The notes below the pieces were generated by a model, which saw nothing but the letters and a program-made list of their open reading frames with translations, ran no database searches and had not been told where the DNA came from. A stretch of 64,000 nucleotides of DNA from Hyaloperonospora brassicae (taxonomy: Eukaryota > Oomycota > Peronosporomycetes > Peronosporales > Peronosporaceae), in contig CANTFL010000175.1 of NCBI GenBank assembly GCA_947650285.1, forward strand, positions 1 through 64,000. Direction: 5' to 3'. A program made the position numbers and the translations under genes. This document shows, one piece after another, positions 54,432-64,000 of the stretch. How positions within the stretch are numbered: the stretch's first letter is position 1; each line of letters opens with the position of its first letter.

Positions 54432-54599
54432 ATATCTCGGTGGGGCTAAGCCCTGTTTTAATCTACCTCGTAGAGAAGCAACAGAACTCAGTTCTACCCA
54501 AGTAGGGCACCCGCACCTACTGGGTGTCGACGTTTTTCCGTGCCATACCAGGATTCTGGTTTGGGCGGAGGTTTCGACTCATAGGCGTCTGGTGCTCTT

Positions 54600-55555
54600 T
54601 ACGCAGAGGCCAAGTGGGACGTAGATGTTTAGTGCTTCCGCACATAAAACAGCGTCTCACTTCATGTCGTTGCTCTGCAACATGAAGCACGCTTCACCTC
54701 CATCTTCAGCATGGCTGAGATCCATCGGTTCTGACTTACAGTAAGCCAAGGTGCTCGCAGAGGTTGCCCTCGCAAAGCTTGGGTTGTACCCATTTAAACC
54801 AAGTCTGGCCGACTTGAAGTTGTGCCCAGCATTTAGAGCGATGCTAACAGCTTTTTAAAAAGTAGAGGGATGGACCCGAAACACCTCGGTCCTGGCAGCG
54901 CCAGTGCGGAGACTTTCCATGAATACAGTCACATAGACTGTCTCAGGGAGAGGGTCAGACTGCATAGCAGCCATTATAGTTCTCAACTCTTGGACATAGC
55001 CCGTTAACTCATTCCTACCCTGACGGGTATACAAGAAGCGTGAGTGTACGCGATAAGCCTGCTTAGGCGGCGATAAAGCTCGCAAATGGTCTAACATTAG
55101 CGAATTCAATGTGGGAAACGCCAAGTCGACAGACGTGCAACACGCCAGAGCCCACTTCCTAGTTCTTCGATCCAGCTTGGAGATAGCCATCGAGACCCAC
55201 TGGTACTCCAGTGAGATAAGGCCATGGCTCATGGCTATCTCAATCTCACGGATTCAGAAGGTCAATTTTTCTTTCTCCTTCCCGGGGTATTGTTTGACAT
55301 CAAGGCGAAGGGGACGAGTCTTAGCCTCTTCATATGGCATCACCACGTATCGTGTCGGCGTATCCGACGCTACTGGTTTTGAACCTGCCCTAAAAGGGCC
55401 GTTTTATACTGCTTGAAGGTCTCGCCTCGTGCATTGAGCACATCGGGACCTTGTGAAGCTAGAAACTCCACATACTCTGGGCCTACGTCCGCGGTCAGCT
55501 TATCAAGCGCGACCTTTTGGATATGAGAGAGGGGTGTGGATTGCTCTATCCTCAC
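54600..55555 (-). pseudogene. Gypsy C2 gag, strongly diverged from C1
   Basis: Starts [20 protein letters not shown] at 55555, breaks after about 60 codons, and resumes at 55232-54855 (MSHGLISLEYQWVSMAISKL; RFLYTRQGRNELTGYVQELR). The zinc-knuckle region at about 54655-54595 is the same as in C1, again with Trp in place of the last Cys. Upstream of about 54835 the nucleotide identity with C1 drops sharply. Confidence 0.7.
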
Positions 55556-55608
55556 AGAGGTTCAATCGATACCGATGCAGGCGTAGATTGACTACTAGTG
55601 CTACCAAG

Positions 55609-56143
55609 TGTAGCGGAGCTACACAGCTCCTTAAGCCAGAGGAATACTTAACGCTCAATGAGCAACTTTGGTTCTACGAACCCTACTCAAAGAGTCTACA
55701 GCTCCGGGAGCTAAGGTTTGGTTCAAAGAACCCGAATTAAAGTGTCAACAAGCTCAGAGAGCTTACGGTCCCTGTTCTAGGGGGACCAAACCATTCAAAT
55801 AATCAAACGCACTGAGTGCACAAGGAGTAGCTGCCTTAACAAGGTTTTGATACTTCCTTACGATCGCAAGACGCCTCAGAGAGACATGTGTCTTTTGTTG
55901 ATCAAAATGGGAACTGAATTTGATTTCTTCTTTTAACGTAAAAGAACACCTTAGAACAAAGTGATTAACCTACTCCACTTATGTCCTGAATAAACCTATT
56001 AAAAGATCTCGTAATCAATGGTTGACAGACATCAGTCTTCAACAAATTGATACTTGTGTTCTAGTATCCCTTTTAAGGGGATCTCATCCCTTGTTTGTAC
56101 CATACCTATTGTCGACTACCAGTCGACGTGTAACCCCGTTACA
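55609..56143 (-). repeat. 5' LTR of Gypsy C2
   Basis: 535 bp, TGTAGCGGAG to CCCCGTTACA on the plus strand, with the primer-site sequence (TTGGTAGCACTAGTAGTC on the minus strand) next to it. Confidence 0.85.
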
Positions 56144-56615
56144 GACAAAATTGTCGACAAGTAGGATTAGCGGATGCGTAAAAACGTTAGTGTATTTGCA
56201 ACTTAAGTGTCTAAAACTTGCAATGCTGTAATGTACATACGCACATCGCAGTAGAACGACCAGCGGCGGCACCGTCTTGGCCATCGGTAATAGCGGCTGA
56301 CCTGCATCCCTCGAATGTGCATCTACTGCTATCAAGCCGTCAATTAAAGCCCACTTACTCTTCGGTCACAACAGCGGTAGGCAGCGTCGCGTATGACTTG
56401 CTTTACTGACATGTATGCTTAGACACGTGCATGCACGTACGAAACAGAGTCAACGTGAACGCGCGCACACTTGTAGATATCAAACAGACGAGGAGAACGA
56501 TAGCTGCTATCAACACAGAAAAGAGCGGCTGTCAGGTATGCAGCGGTTCTATATTGCAGCTAAACCATGACAGGTCTCGAGCTAACTGCTTGTCTTCAGC
56601 TCCGTCGATGCATCA
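56144..56615. other. flank of the S33 gene, no gene seen
   Basis: The sequence between Gypsy C2 and the S33-hydrolase stop codon. It is probably the 3' flank of that gene (which reads leftward). Short frames at 56218-56409 and 56431-56673 have no supporting features. Confidence 0.35.
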
Positions 56616-57292
56616 TCAAAACATCGCTTTCACTTTTCCGTTCTGCGCCGTTGGAACCGAGACATCGCCGTAAATATCGTCCGTACCGAAGTAGGTTTTC
56701 GCGACTACAGGCGACACCTTCATGTTGACCGCAGGCATTCTACCCACGCAGGACTTGTCCACGCGCTTGAGGTTAGCGTTACTCGAAACGTACGAGAGCA
56801 GCAACCCCATTCCGCAGTTCTTATTACCAAATCCAAACGGAGTCGTTTCGATCGTCACCCCTGGCGCGTAGTCGAATGCAACGAGTTCCTTCTTCGAAGT
56901 GTCGAGCGTCCCAAACACACTCTTGGCGTGCTTGAAATGATTCTCTGGGCCCAGTCTGCCATGCATCATTAGCACGCTGGCATGGCTGGGGACAGCCTCT
57001 GGCTTGTCCCAGTACTGGTCGTGCGGGTTTGTGATGAAGTCAGCTTCGTACTGATAGATTCCTACTTCTTCACACGCTGGAGACCGCTCTTTCGAGTAGC
57101 GACAAAACCAGCAAACCGCGTTGTAAGATGGTTCGTTGGTCATGCTCAGAGTCTTGTACCGAGTTAGCAGGTCGCTGTCGAGTAGCGACGGTGTCTGTCA
57201 CATTTCGGAAAACATAACCAACATTGTGCGCAAGTCCGAATTGAAAGCTCGGACCTGTACGTTACCAAATCCTGTTGGGCGATGGCTATAGA
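56616..57292 (-). pseudogene. S33 family (TAP-like) hydrolase, 3' fragment
   Basis: The C-terminal part of a secreted-type serine peptidase/hydrolase of family S33, the only host-like gene in the window. From the Gypsy A2 boundary it reads HRPTGFGNVQVRAFNSDLR, FSEM, an in-frame TGA at 57200-57198 where Trp is expected (SEMWQTP-type motif), then DSDLLTRYKTLSM and NAVCWFCRY. The TAP-like C-terminal domain follows: SVLMMHGRLGPENHFKHAK, where the catalytic Asp of the usual GRLDP is Gly, and LVAFDYAPGVTIETTPF, where the catalytic His expected after AP is absent. It ends NGKVKAMF and a stop at 56616. Loss of two triad residues, a stop and the missing front show it is dead. Confidence 0.65.
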
Positions 57293-57674
57293 TGTAACGG
57301 GGCGTCCCATTACATTGAATTGTCACTTTGAGGAAAGTGACATTAAAGAATATGAAGATGGATATTCTTTAAACAATATCACCAAAGTGGTGATATTGAA
57401 GGGTCGACCAAAGGGTATGTTCATTGGTTGATATCTTGATGATATCAACTCACCAATCGCCGCAAGACGCGGGCAATGAGTGGTGACGAGACGTCACCAT
57501 ACATCCAGTTATATTAGTATAGATAAGCTAAGTCAACCGAAGAGACAGTAGTTAAAAGACTTTATTATATTAATATAACAGTTCTACTTTTACCCTATCT
57601 ACGCTTCCTCGCTTGCCACGTGTACGTCTGTTGGGGCACCGGAAACACTTGCGTTAATTTATGCCCCCGTTACA
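57293..57674 (+). repeat. 5' LTR of Gypsy A2
   Basis: 382 bp, TGTAACGGGG to CCCCGTTACA. It is nine bases shorter than the A1 LTR because part of the terminal nested hairpin (the ACGCAAGGGTGTG arm) is deleted. Confidence 0.85.
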
Positions 57675-57724
57675 CCTGGTAGCACTTTGTAGTCCTTCCA
57701 AGGGCCACATCATCCAACATAAAC

Positions 57725-58575
57725 ATGTTGGATGAAGAAGACACCTTTCATGCCACGCGTGAAGGGTTTACCCATTTGAGTTACATCGAATGGGGTGCGG
57801 TAGAACGAATGAGTTCTACCGTAGGCGAACTCGTCGTTAGCGCCATGTTGGAGTCTCTAGACAGAGACCAACAACATGCCGCTATTACCAAGTTCATTCA
57901 ACATGAACTTGTCGCCGAAAGGAAAAAAGTAGCCTTGCTTCACCAGCAAGGCTCTCAACAGGCCGAGCAGTTGAGAGAACTCGGTGCTCAACAGACGGAG
58001 CTGTTGAGACAGCAGCAATTCCATGCTGGTGTGGGCGGGACGGCGCATGCGCGTCGTCCCGAAGTCATGAAAGTTGACATCTCCAAGTACAGTGGAGTCC
58101 CGGAGGACTCCCTGTTACTATGGATGTCGAACTAGACAGAGCCCTAAGGGCTCGTCGCGTCGAAGATGAGCAAATGAAACTCACATTTGCTCAGACCCAC
58201 TTGGCAGGGCGTGCCAAAACTTGGTCCCTGGGACTCGAGCGTAGCGACCCAAATGTGTTGAGGTCGCTAGATGACTTCAAGTCCCGGCTCAGACAAACGT
58301 TTGAGCCGCCACGGGCTGAGTTCAGGGCTCGTTCAGAGCTCCTGAAACTCAAGCAGGGTAAGCGTGATGTGCACGCTTACGCACAACATATACGACTCCT
58401 TGCGAGTAGTATAACTGCAAACCCAGTACATGAACACGCGTTGATTACGGTGTTCATGCAAGGGCTCGCAGAAGGGCCCGTCAGGAGCCACCTGTTCCGC
58501 CTTGAGCTGAATACGCTGGAAGAAGCGATATCAGCCGCGGAACAGGAAGACTTTAGCATGACAGGCTCATGGTAG
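57725..58575 (+). pseudogene. Gypsy A2 gag, frameshifted
   Basis: Same protein as A1 gag: MLDEEDTFHATREGFTHLS start, Gln-rich coil, core LAGRAKTWSLGLERSDP. A short deletion near 58123 (GGATGTCG for GGTTTGTCG) shifts the frame, and the second part is read as 58120-58575. The start codon again sits in the perfect hairpin (57711-57734). As in A1, the zinc knuckle lies in another frame with TGA at the first Cys position. Confidence 0.8.
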
Positions 58576-58920
58576 CTCAAACTCTTATCGTCCACCGAGA
58601 CGACAAGAGATCGGAGGTCCAGAGCCAATGGACCTCTGCTATGTTGAGAGCGAGAGACCTCGCTCTTCGAACAACAAGCGATTGAAGAGGTGAAATCGCT
58701 GCCAGAAGTTAGGGCACTACGCATATGAGTGTAGTGCTCCACGCCCAGTACCAAACAGTACTGAGCGAAATGGACGACCATTCGCCAGAAAGGGCAATGG
58801 GCGTGGGTCCAGCGCTGTTGCGAAGCCGCAACAGCGAGACGGACCATCAAAAAATGGTCGGGGTCAGTAGGGGCGGAGCGCCCTACTGATCCAGCAACCT
58901 CAAGAGAATTTGCAAATCTC

Positions 58921-61900
58921 TTGACGAAAGTTGCTCCAGATACACAACCATTGTGTGTCTCTGCACCTGGTGATGACATTTCGCTCATCACCTTGAAGTT
59001 GGAAGCGACAAACGATTTGTCGCTTCGTGCCCTAGTAGACTGTGGGGCGTCGAACAACTTTATTCGACGCCAGTCACTAGAGGGTAGTAGGCTCAAGTTC
59101 GTTGAGCGCGACATTCCCCTCACGAGGATGACGGTGCGCCTTTCAACAGGCGCATCGATTACCGTTGATAAAGGTGTAGTAGGAATCCACAACACGTTGG
59201 AGGGCGAACAGTACGATGATGACTTCATCGTATTGGATCTGGATGACAAATTTGACGTCATCCTGGGATTACCTTGGCTCAGAAGGTATGAGCCAAGGGT
59301 GGTCTGGCAGCATCGATCCGTGAAGATGCCTGCCGCTTTTTCATCAAATGGCCATCTGATGAACATCTTGGAGCGTCCACAAGCGTGTGGATGTTCTGCG
59401 AGTGAGTGCGATGGCGTCACTTGCGGTACGGTCGTTCGCACGACTGCACAAGATCACAGTGTAGTTGATCACTACACTGTGGAGCAAGATCCCGGCGGCT
59501 GTACAGAAGTACAGGCTGCGCCGAAGATCCACCACTCGAATAAGTCGAGTGGACCGGGACATGGATGCATGCCTAGCGGGCAGCATCTTAGAAGTAAGAA
59601 ACCTGTTGCCTCCAAAGGGCAACATGGAAATCCTAGGTCGACTGGAGAGTCTACCGTAGAGGATCGGTGCCTGACTGAGGTTTCACAGCCACTGTCAGAA
59701 GACGTCGAGGGAATAAGTCCCCACGTACTTGAGGAAGGAATTCCTCATAAGCCGCTTGCTGAGGGATCTGGCCCTCAGCAACCTGTGGAAGCAAGTTCCC
59801 AGGAAGAAACCGAGACGTTGAACGTCTTGATTAATGACGGATCAAGCGTAGGCGCTTATACGCTTGATCTGATTGCTCCTACGAAGTTATCTTCGAAGAT
59901 AACTCTACTGCCGACGCTAGAACCGAAACGGTTCTTGCGTGATCTGCGTAGTGGCAAAGTCAAGCAGATCTGAATACTCGTCACAGAGGGTGAGTATGTG
60001 TCCGATATTCGGTCGGCAACAGTATTTGATGAGAACGAACGGGTTCTTAGCAGCTCATCGATGGACGAAAGTGTCCTCGATGAGAAGACTTGATTGAGCG
60101 ATACACGTCTCAATCCTGGGAGTCACTTCAGGCAAATCCTTTGTATAAGGATTTGATCGAATTCAAGGACGTATTCCCTGAATCCGTACCTTGCGAGTTG
60201 CTTAAGGACAAAGGCACTCGACACGAGATCGAGCTCAGACCGGGCTCGAAGTACTGTGTCATGAATCAGTGGCCACTGCCTCGTGAACAAGTACTAGCGA
60301 TCGACAAGTTCTTTGCCGATCGCTTAGCAGCGGGCCATGTGGGGGAATCAACATCCCCTCGCAGCTTTCCGGCCTTCTGTGTTCAAAAGGCCACAGGAAG
60401 GTGGCGGATAGTGCACGCGTTCAACAATTTGAATGCTGCAACGGTACTGGCTCAGACTCTGATACCAAGAAAGGACGTAATCATAGATGGTATGTCAAAG
60501 AGTGCTATCTTTTAGTCCATGGATCTGATGGATGGGTTCTATCAGATCCTCATGCGTGAACGGGATGTTCCGTACACAGCAGTAAGCACCCTCAGCGGGT
60601 TGCTGTGGGAGTGCTAGTTATGCCACAGGAGCTGAGAAATGCCCCTGCTACATTCAACAGATGTGTCACAAATCTATTGCGACCGGTGCGAGACTTCGCA
60701 CCGAGTTACTTCGACGATGTATTCGTCCATAGTCGGGATATGGACGAGAAGACGGACGTTGAAGTTCACAGAACTCACGTCCGTCAGGTTCTTCAGCTCA
60801 TGCGCAAGCACAAGTTGTACGCCAACCTCAAGAAGTGTATATTCGCGGCAAGCGAAATACCACTTCTTGGGTTCATCGTGGATAAACACGGCGTACGCCC
60901 TGATCCCGAAAAGATCAAGGCGATCACCGACTGGCCAGTGCTAGTCGATGTCAAGGGACTAAGGAAGTTCCTTCGGCTAGCGGCGTACTTGCACAAGTAC
61001 TCGCGCAACTACGCCGAGATGACGGTACATCTTTCTTGCTTCCTCAAGAAATATGTGAAGTGGTCATGGAACGCTGACTGTCAGCGTTTCTTGGAAAGCA
61101 TCAAGAAAAGCTTGATGCAGTCGCCGATCTTGGCGATTGCAGATCAGGACAGACCATTTCATGTGGTCTGTGACGCCAGCGATTTTGCTATCGGCTGATC
61201 GTTGATGCAGTATGACACAGACGGCGCAGAGCGCGTCGTCTGCTATCAATAGCGTCAGCTGCAACCAGCTGAACGCAATTATCCAGTGCATGATAAGGAA
61301 CTACTTGCCATGAAGTATGCACTGGCTAAGTTCCGGGTCTATCTCTTGGGAGATAGACCATTCATCGTCTATACGGACCATGCGTCACTACTCACGGCCG
61401 TAAACAGCCCACACCTCTCGCAAAGGATGGCGAGGTGGATGTCTTTCTTCGCGGAGTATAACTTCTCCGTGGAGTACAAGCCAGGACGACTTAATGTCGT
61501 CGCTGATGCGTTATCACGTCGGCCCGACTTCGAGCCAACGACCCGAGTCAACAGTGAGGTCTTGCTCACTGTTGCGGCACTGTACATCAGTGTGCCGTCG
61601 TCGCCGTTACTCGACGACGTGCGGAAGGCATACGCAGAAGACACGAATCTCCTCCGTTTGATGGGTCATCTTGCAAACCCATCCCGGAAATCCTTGTCGG
61701 ATTTGTCGGCCCTGTACCGTTCCTCTTTGGATCGGTACACTACTCGCAATGGCCTGCTGTACTATACAGCAGTTGCCGACGACACGCCTCGTGTCGTCGT
61801 TCCCGATCATGATGAATTGCAAGTACGAATCATGTTCGAATGTCACGATGCGCCGTCTGGCGGGCATCGTGGCCGAGAAAAGACTTACCTCACGGTCAGT

Positions 61901-63181
61901 CGAGACTTTTACTGTCCCCGTCAGTATCAGTTTGTCCGCAAGTACATTCGTTCTTGCGAGGTCTGTCAACGGGTGAAGTCTAGTCCTTCATTCCGTGCAC
62001 CGTTACAACCTCTGCCGGTCCCGGCAGAGTGTTAAGTCGGTGTCCATGGATCCATGGAATTTGTCTTCGGGTTCCCGAAGACACTAACAAGAATAATGGT
62101 ATTCTTGTATTTGTGGATCGTTTCAGCAAGATGGTTAATCTTGCTGCAGTCCTAGAATCGATCAATGCACACGGTTGTGCGCGTGTCTTCATCGACACTG
62201 TGTTTCGACTCCACGGTTTACCCCGTGAACTCGTATCCGACCGTTACCCTCGGTTCACGGCGGCGTTTTGGCAATCCGTGTTCCGCACATTGGGAACACG
62301 GTTGAAGATGTCAACCTCCGACCATCCTGAAACAGATGGCCAGATAGAACGTGCGAACCATGTCCTCGAAGAAATTCTTCGTGGATACGCCACTCCTTTT
62401 CACATTGAAGTGAGCTCTTACCGATGGTTGAGTTTGCCATCAACAACTCCGTGCATGCGTCCACAACGCATACGCCTTTCTACGTGAATGGCTTACGCCA
62501 CCCACGTATTCCCGCCCTCATACAAAGTGACTATGAGTCAAGGGGGGGACTCGCTCGAGCAAAAATCGTTTTGGCTCTTGCTCATCACGTATCACCGCTC
62601 ACGCCGATACGTTTGATGCCGATGTCGACAACGTCGACATCGAGGAAATCGAGCTGACCAGTAGCGATGACGCTGCTGCTACATCAGACAATGATGACGA
62701 TGCTGGTATATTCAGCATCGTCAACGACAATGCCAGCGAGGAAGAGGACACCCTCGTTGAAGAAGAGAACGATCTCTTAGCAGTGCGCACGAAACGCACT
62801 GAAAAACACAACAACGAGTCAGCAGAGAACTTCCTGCTGACTTGAGAGGCGGTAGTCCGTTTCGTTAAGGACTCCATCGCAAATGCGGTGGACCGCCAGA
62901 AACGGAACGCAGACAAGAATAGAAGAGCAACTGTTCTTTCATTTAAAGTTAACGACCTAGTACTACTGTCTACAATAAACTTACCTGGACATGTAGTCAT
63001 TAATGTCGTCAGTAGTAAACTACTGCCGAAATACATTGGTCCCTTTCGTGTGTTGCACCGCAAGGGAAATGCATACACGATCGAATTGCCTCGTAGGATG
63101 CGCACGCATCCTACGTTTTATGTTGGTCGTCTCCACCCGTACCATCAGTACGAGGCCTCTTGCGAGAACGGAGATAACTAG
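58921..63181 (+). pseudogene. Gypsy A2 protease to integrase tail
   Basis: A 350-codon frame (58921-59973) has the protease LRALVDCGASNNFIRRQ and the variable linker without the A1 deletion. Then come RT (60090-60515; 60605-61198, with intact YFDDVFVHS), RNase H (61286 on, IVYTDHASLLTAVNSPHLS), integrase (CEVCQRVKSSPSFR; VFVDRFSKMVNLAAVLES; SERD-region changed to VSDRYPRF, a lost conserved Asp) and the C-terminal fold (62888-63181, VNDLVLLSTINLPGHV). Stops and frameshifts, e.g. near 60519, 61198 and 62035, break it. Confidence 0.85.
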
Positions 63182-63213
63182 CGCGCTCAAGAATCCCCAA
63201 CAGATTTTTGTGA

Positions 63214-63951
63214 TCACGGACCAAACACTGAAGTTTGTCCTTCGTCGAAAGGATTTTGATCCTTCATCGACGCGGCCTCGCGACGAGCCGTCTCTAGCTC
63301 TTCGCGCAAACGACGTCTCTCGCGTTCACTCTCAAGCTGAGCGAACGCGAATTCCGATCGGTCCTTCTCTCGGTCGGCACGAAGACGTCGCACGTCCGAC
63401 TGCAAGGCGTGCCGACGATCGTATTCGTGATCGACGTCCTCCCTCAGCTCGGTCAGGTAACGCTCGTGGTTACCCAAAGTCTCCTGCAGGCCCGGCGGCT
63501 GAGCCGGACCTTGTCTTTCCACCGCCACTGGAACCACTGGTGGATTCCCACGGTGTTTAACGCTTTCTTGTGGAGCGTATCTTGAACCACCGTGGCGATT
63601 CAGAATCAAGGACGAGTTACCTTGTCCGGTGGCGTGGGTACCCACCTTCCTTTGACAGCTGGGAACGGGGTTCCCAGCTGATGAATGACGTTGAAGGTCT
63701 CGTCCACCAGTATGACGAGACTCATCCGATAGGTCCTCGGGCTCATCGGTAAACACGAACTTTTGGCGCTTGTAGACGGATTGCAAGTTTGCAGTCGCGT
63801 CACGCATCTCAGCCGAGATGTGTGCCCTTCCCCAGGGCGAACTTAGGGAAAACACGTCCCTATGTGCACGCTGCGAGTTGTCGACACAGCTCGCACAAGG
63901 ATCACCCCAAGTGAGGCATGGAATGCCGGCCTCACTTGACAAACAATGCAA
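63214..63951 (-). CDS. antisense frame of Gypsy A2, N-terminus outside window
   Basis: A 245-codon frame opposite pol, open to near the right edge of the window. It has the conserved Cys-rich block (SSEAGIPCLTWGDPCASC), SPWGRAHISAEMRDATANLQ, and, after a one-base insertion relative to A1 that joins the two frames, the coiled coil HALQSDVRRLRADREKD and LESERERRRLREELETARRE. The coil is conserved in character with A1 while many residues are exchanged for similar ones. It ends SVFGP. Confidence 0.55.
   Translation of the reverse strand: MHCLSSEAGIPCLTWGDPCASCVDNSQRAHRDVFSLSSPWGRAHISAEMRDATANLQSVYKRQKFVFTDEPEDLSDESRHTGGRDLQRHSSAGNPVPSCQRKVGTHATGQGNSSLILNRHGGSRYAPQESVKHRGNPPVVPVAVERQGPAQPPGLQETLGNHERYLTELREDVDHEYDRRHALQSDVRRLRADREKDRSEFAFAQLESERERRRLREELETARREAASMKDQNPFDEGQTSVFGP
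63570..63752 (+). pseudogene. Gypsy A2 chromodomain end of pol
   Basis: Sense frame with ERILNHRGDSESRTSYLVRW, RGYPPSFDSWERGSQL and QYDETHPIGPRAHR, then a stop. The chromodomain is thought to guide integration to marked chromatin. It lies opposite the antisense frame. Confidence 0.7.
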
Positions 63952-64000
63952 CCGGTACCTTGCATCGGTTGGCGTTCGATTTTCGAACTTGAGGCGTATC

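Larger units (their letters stand above)
48441..56143 (-). mobile_element. Gypsy C2, full-length element
   Basis: A 7703-bp minus-strand Ty3/Gypsy element with two 535-bp LTRs and flanks GACAC and GACAA (4 of 5). It contains gag, protease, RT, RNase H, integrase, chromodomain, and the antisense frame between the 3' LTR and pol. It shares a nearly identical core with Gypsy C1 (about 50003-54835). The gag and the front of the antisense gene differ strongly between the two. Confidence 0.9.
57293..64000 (+). mobile_element. Gypsy A2, cut by the window edge
   Basis: A second copy of the hairpin-rich chromodomain Gypsy, inserted in the S33 gene. The 5' LTR, gag, protease, RT, RNase H, integrase, chromodomain and part of the antisense gene are visible. 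The polypurine tract and 3' LTR lie beyond the window, so the target duplication cannot be checked. Similarity to A1 is high throughout, but many inverted repeats have one mismatched base here. Confidence 0.9.

Noticed and set aside
58377..59441. 354-codon minus frame opposite Gypsy A2 gag and protease
   Set aside because: A1 has a shorter equivalent frame broken by stops, composition is Ser/Arg-rich as expected for a shadow of the hairpin-rich coding strand, and no start or coil feature stands out. It is worth a codon test but not called.

Overview
The window looks like a repeat island of an oomycete genome, of the Phytophthora or downy-mildew kind. Nearly all of it is transposable-element sequence, with one recognisable host-gene remnant. 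The lineage call rests on the flavour of the MULE-type transposases, the chromodomain Ty3/Gypsy and Ty1/Copia elements, and an S33 (TAP-like) alpha/beta-hydrolase fragment of a type common in oomycetes. It is inference from memory of these families, not a database search.

Layout, left to right. 0.65-7.1 kb holds two decayed MULE transposons, the second with recognisable terminal inverted repeats. 7.1-8.8 kb is AT-rich and non-coding, with a possible tRNA-derived SINE. 8.8-13.2 kb is an old plus-strand Gypsy relic of the 'A' superfamily. 15.0-17.35 kb is the 5' part of a decayed Copia element (F). 17.36-24.1 kb is a minus-strand Gypsy element, C1. 24.2-36.8 kb is a second minus-strand Gypsy, B, split by a complete plus-strand Gypsy, A1 (28014-35990, target duplication GAAGA). 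36.8-48.2 kb is the 3' part of Copia F. It is split by a solo LTR of the A type (duplication AAGTT), itself split by a TIR transposon, itself split by a young Copia element E (42412-47471). 48.4-56.1 kb is a complete minus-strand Gypsy, C2. 56.6-57.3 kb is the 3' end of an S33-hydrolase gene, cut by Gypsy A2, which runs off the right edge of the window.

The most unusual signals are two. (1) Gypsy A1 and A2 are tiled from LTR to LTR with short, mostly perfect inverted repeats (arms of about 6-13 bp, loops of a few bases), roughly one per 50 bp. The gag start codon lies in one of them, and at least one LTR stem shows a paired change between copies. (2) Both Gypsy families A and C carry long open frames on the strand opposite pol, reading from near the 3' LTR into the gene for the integrase tail. 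In each, the C-terminal coiled coil lies opposite the proline/arginine-rich linker just before the chromodomain. Between C1 and C2 the antisense protein differs largely at synonymous positions, which argues that it is a real gene. Other points are a likely gene-conversion tract between C1 and C2, and a Copia element whose primer-binding site contains its own gag ATG and whose LTR carries tRNA-like Pol III boxes.

Almost every sense pol gene here is broken, so these are mostly non-autonomous copies. The clearest uninterrupted frames are gag of A1, gag of Copia E up to a double stop, and the antisense frames of C1 and A1.
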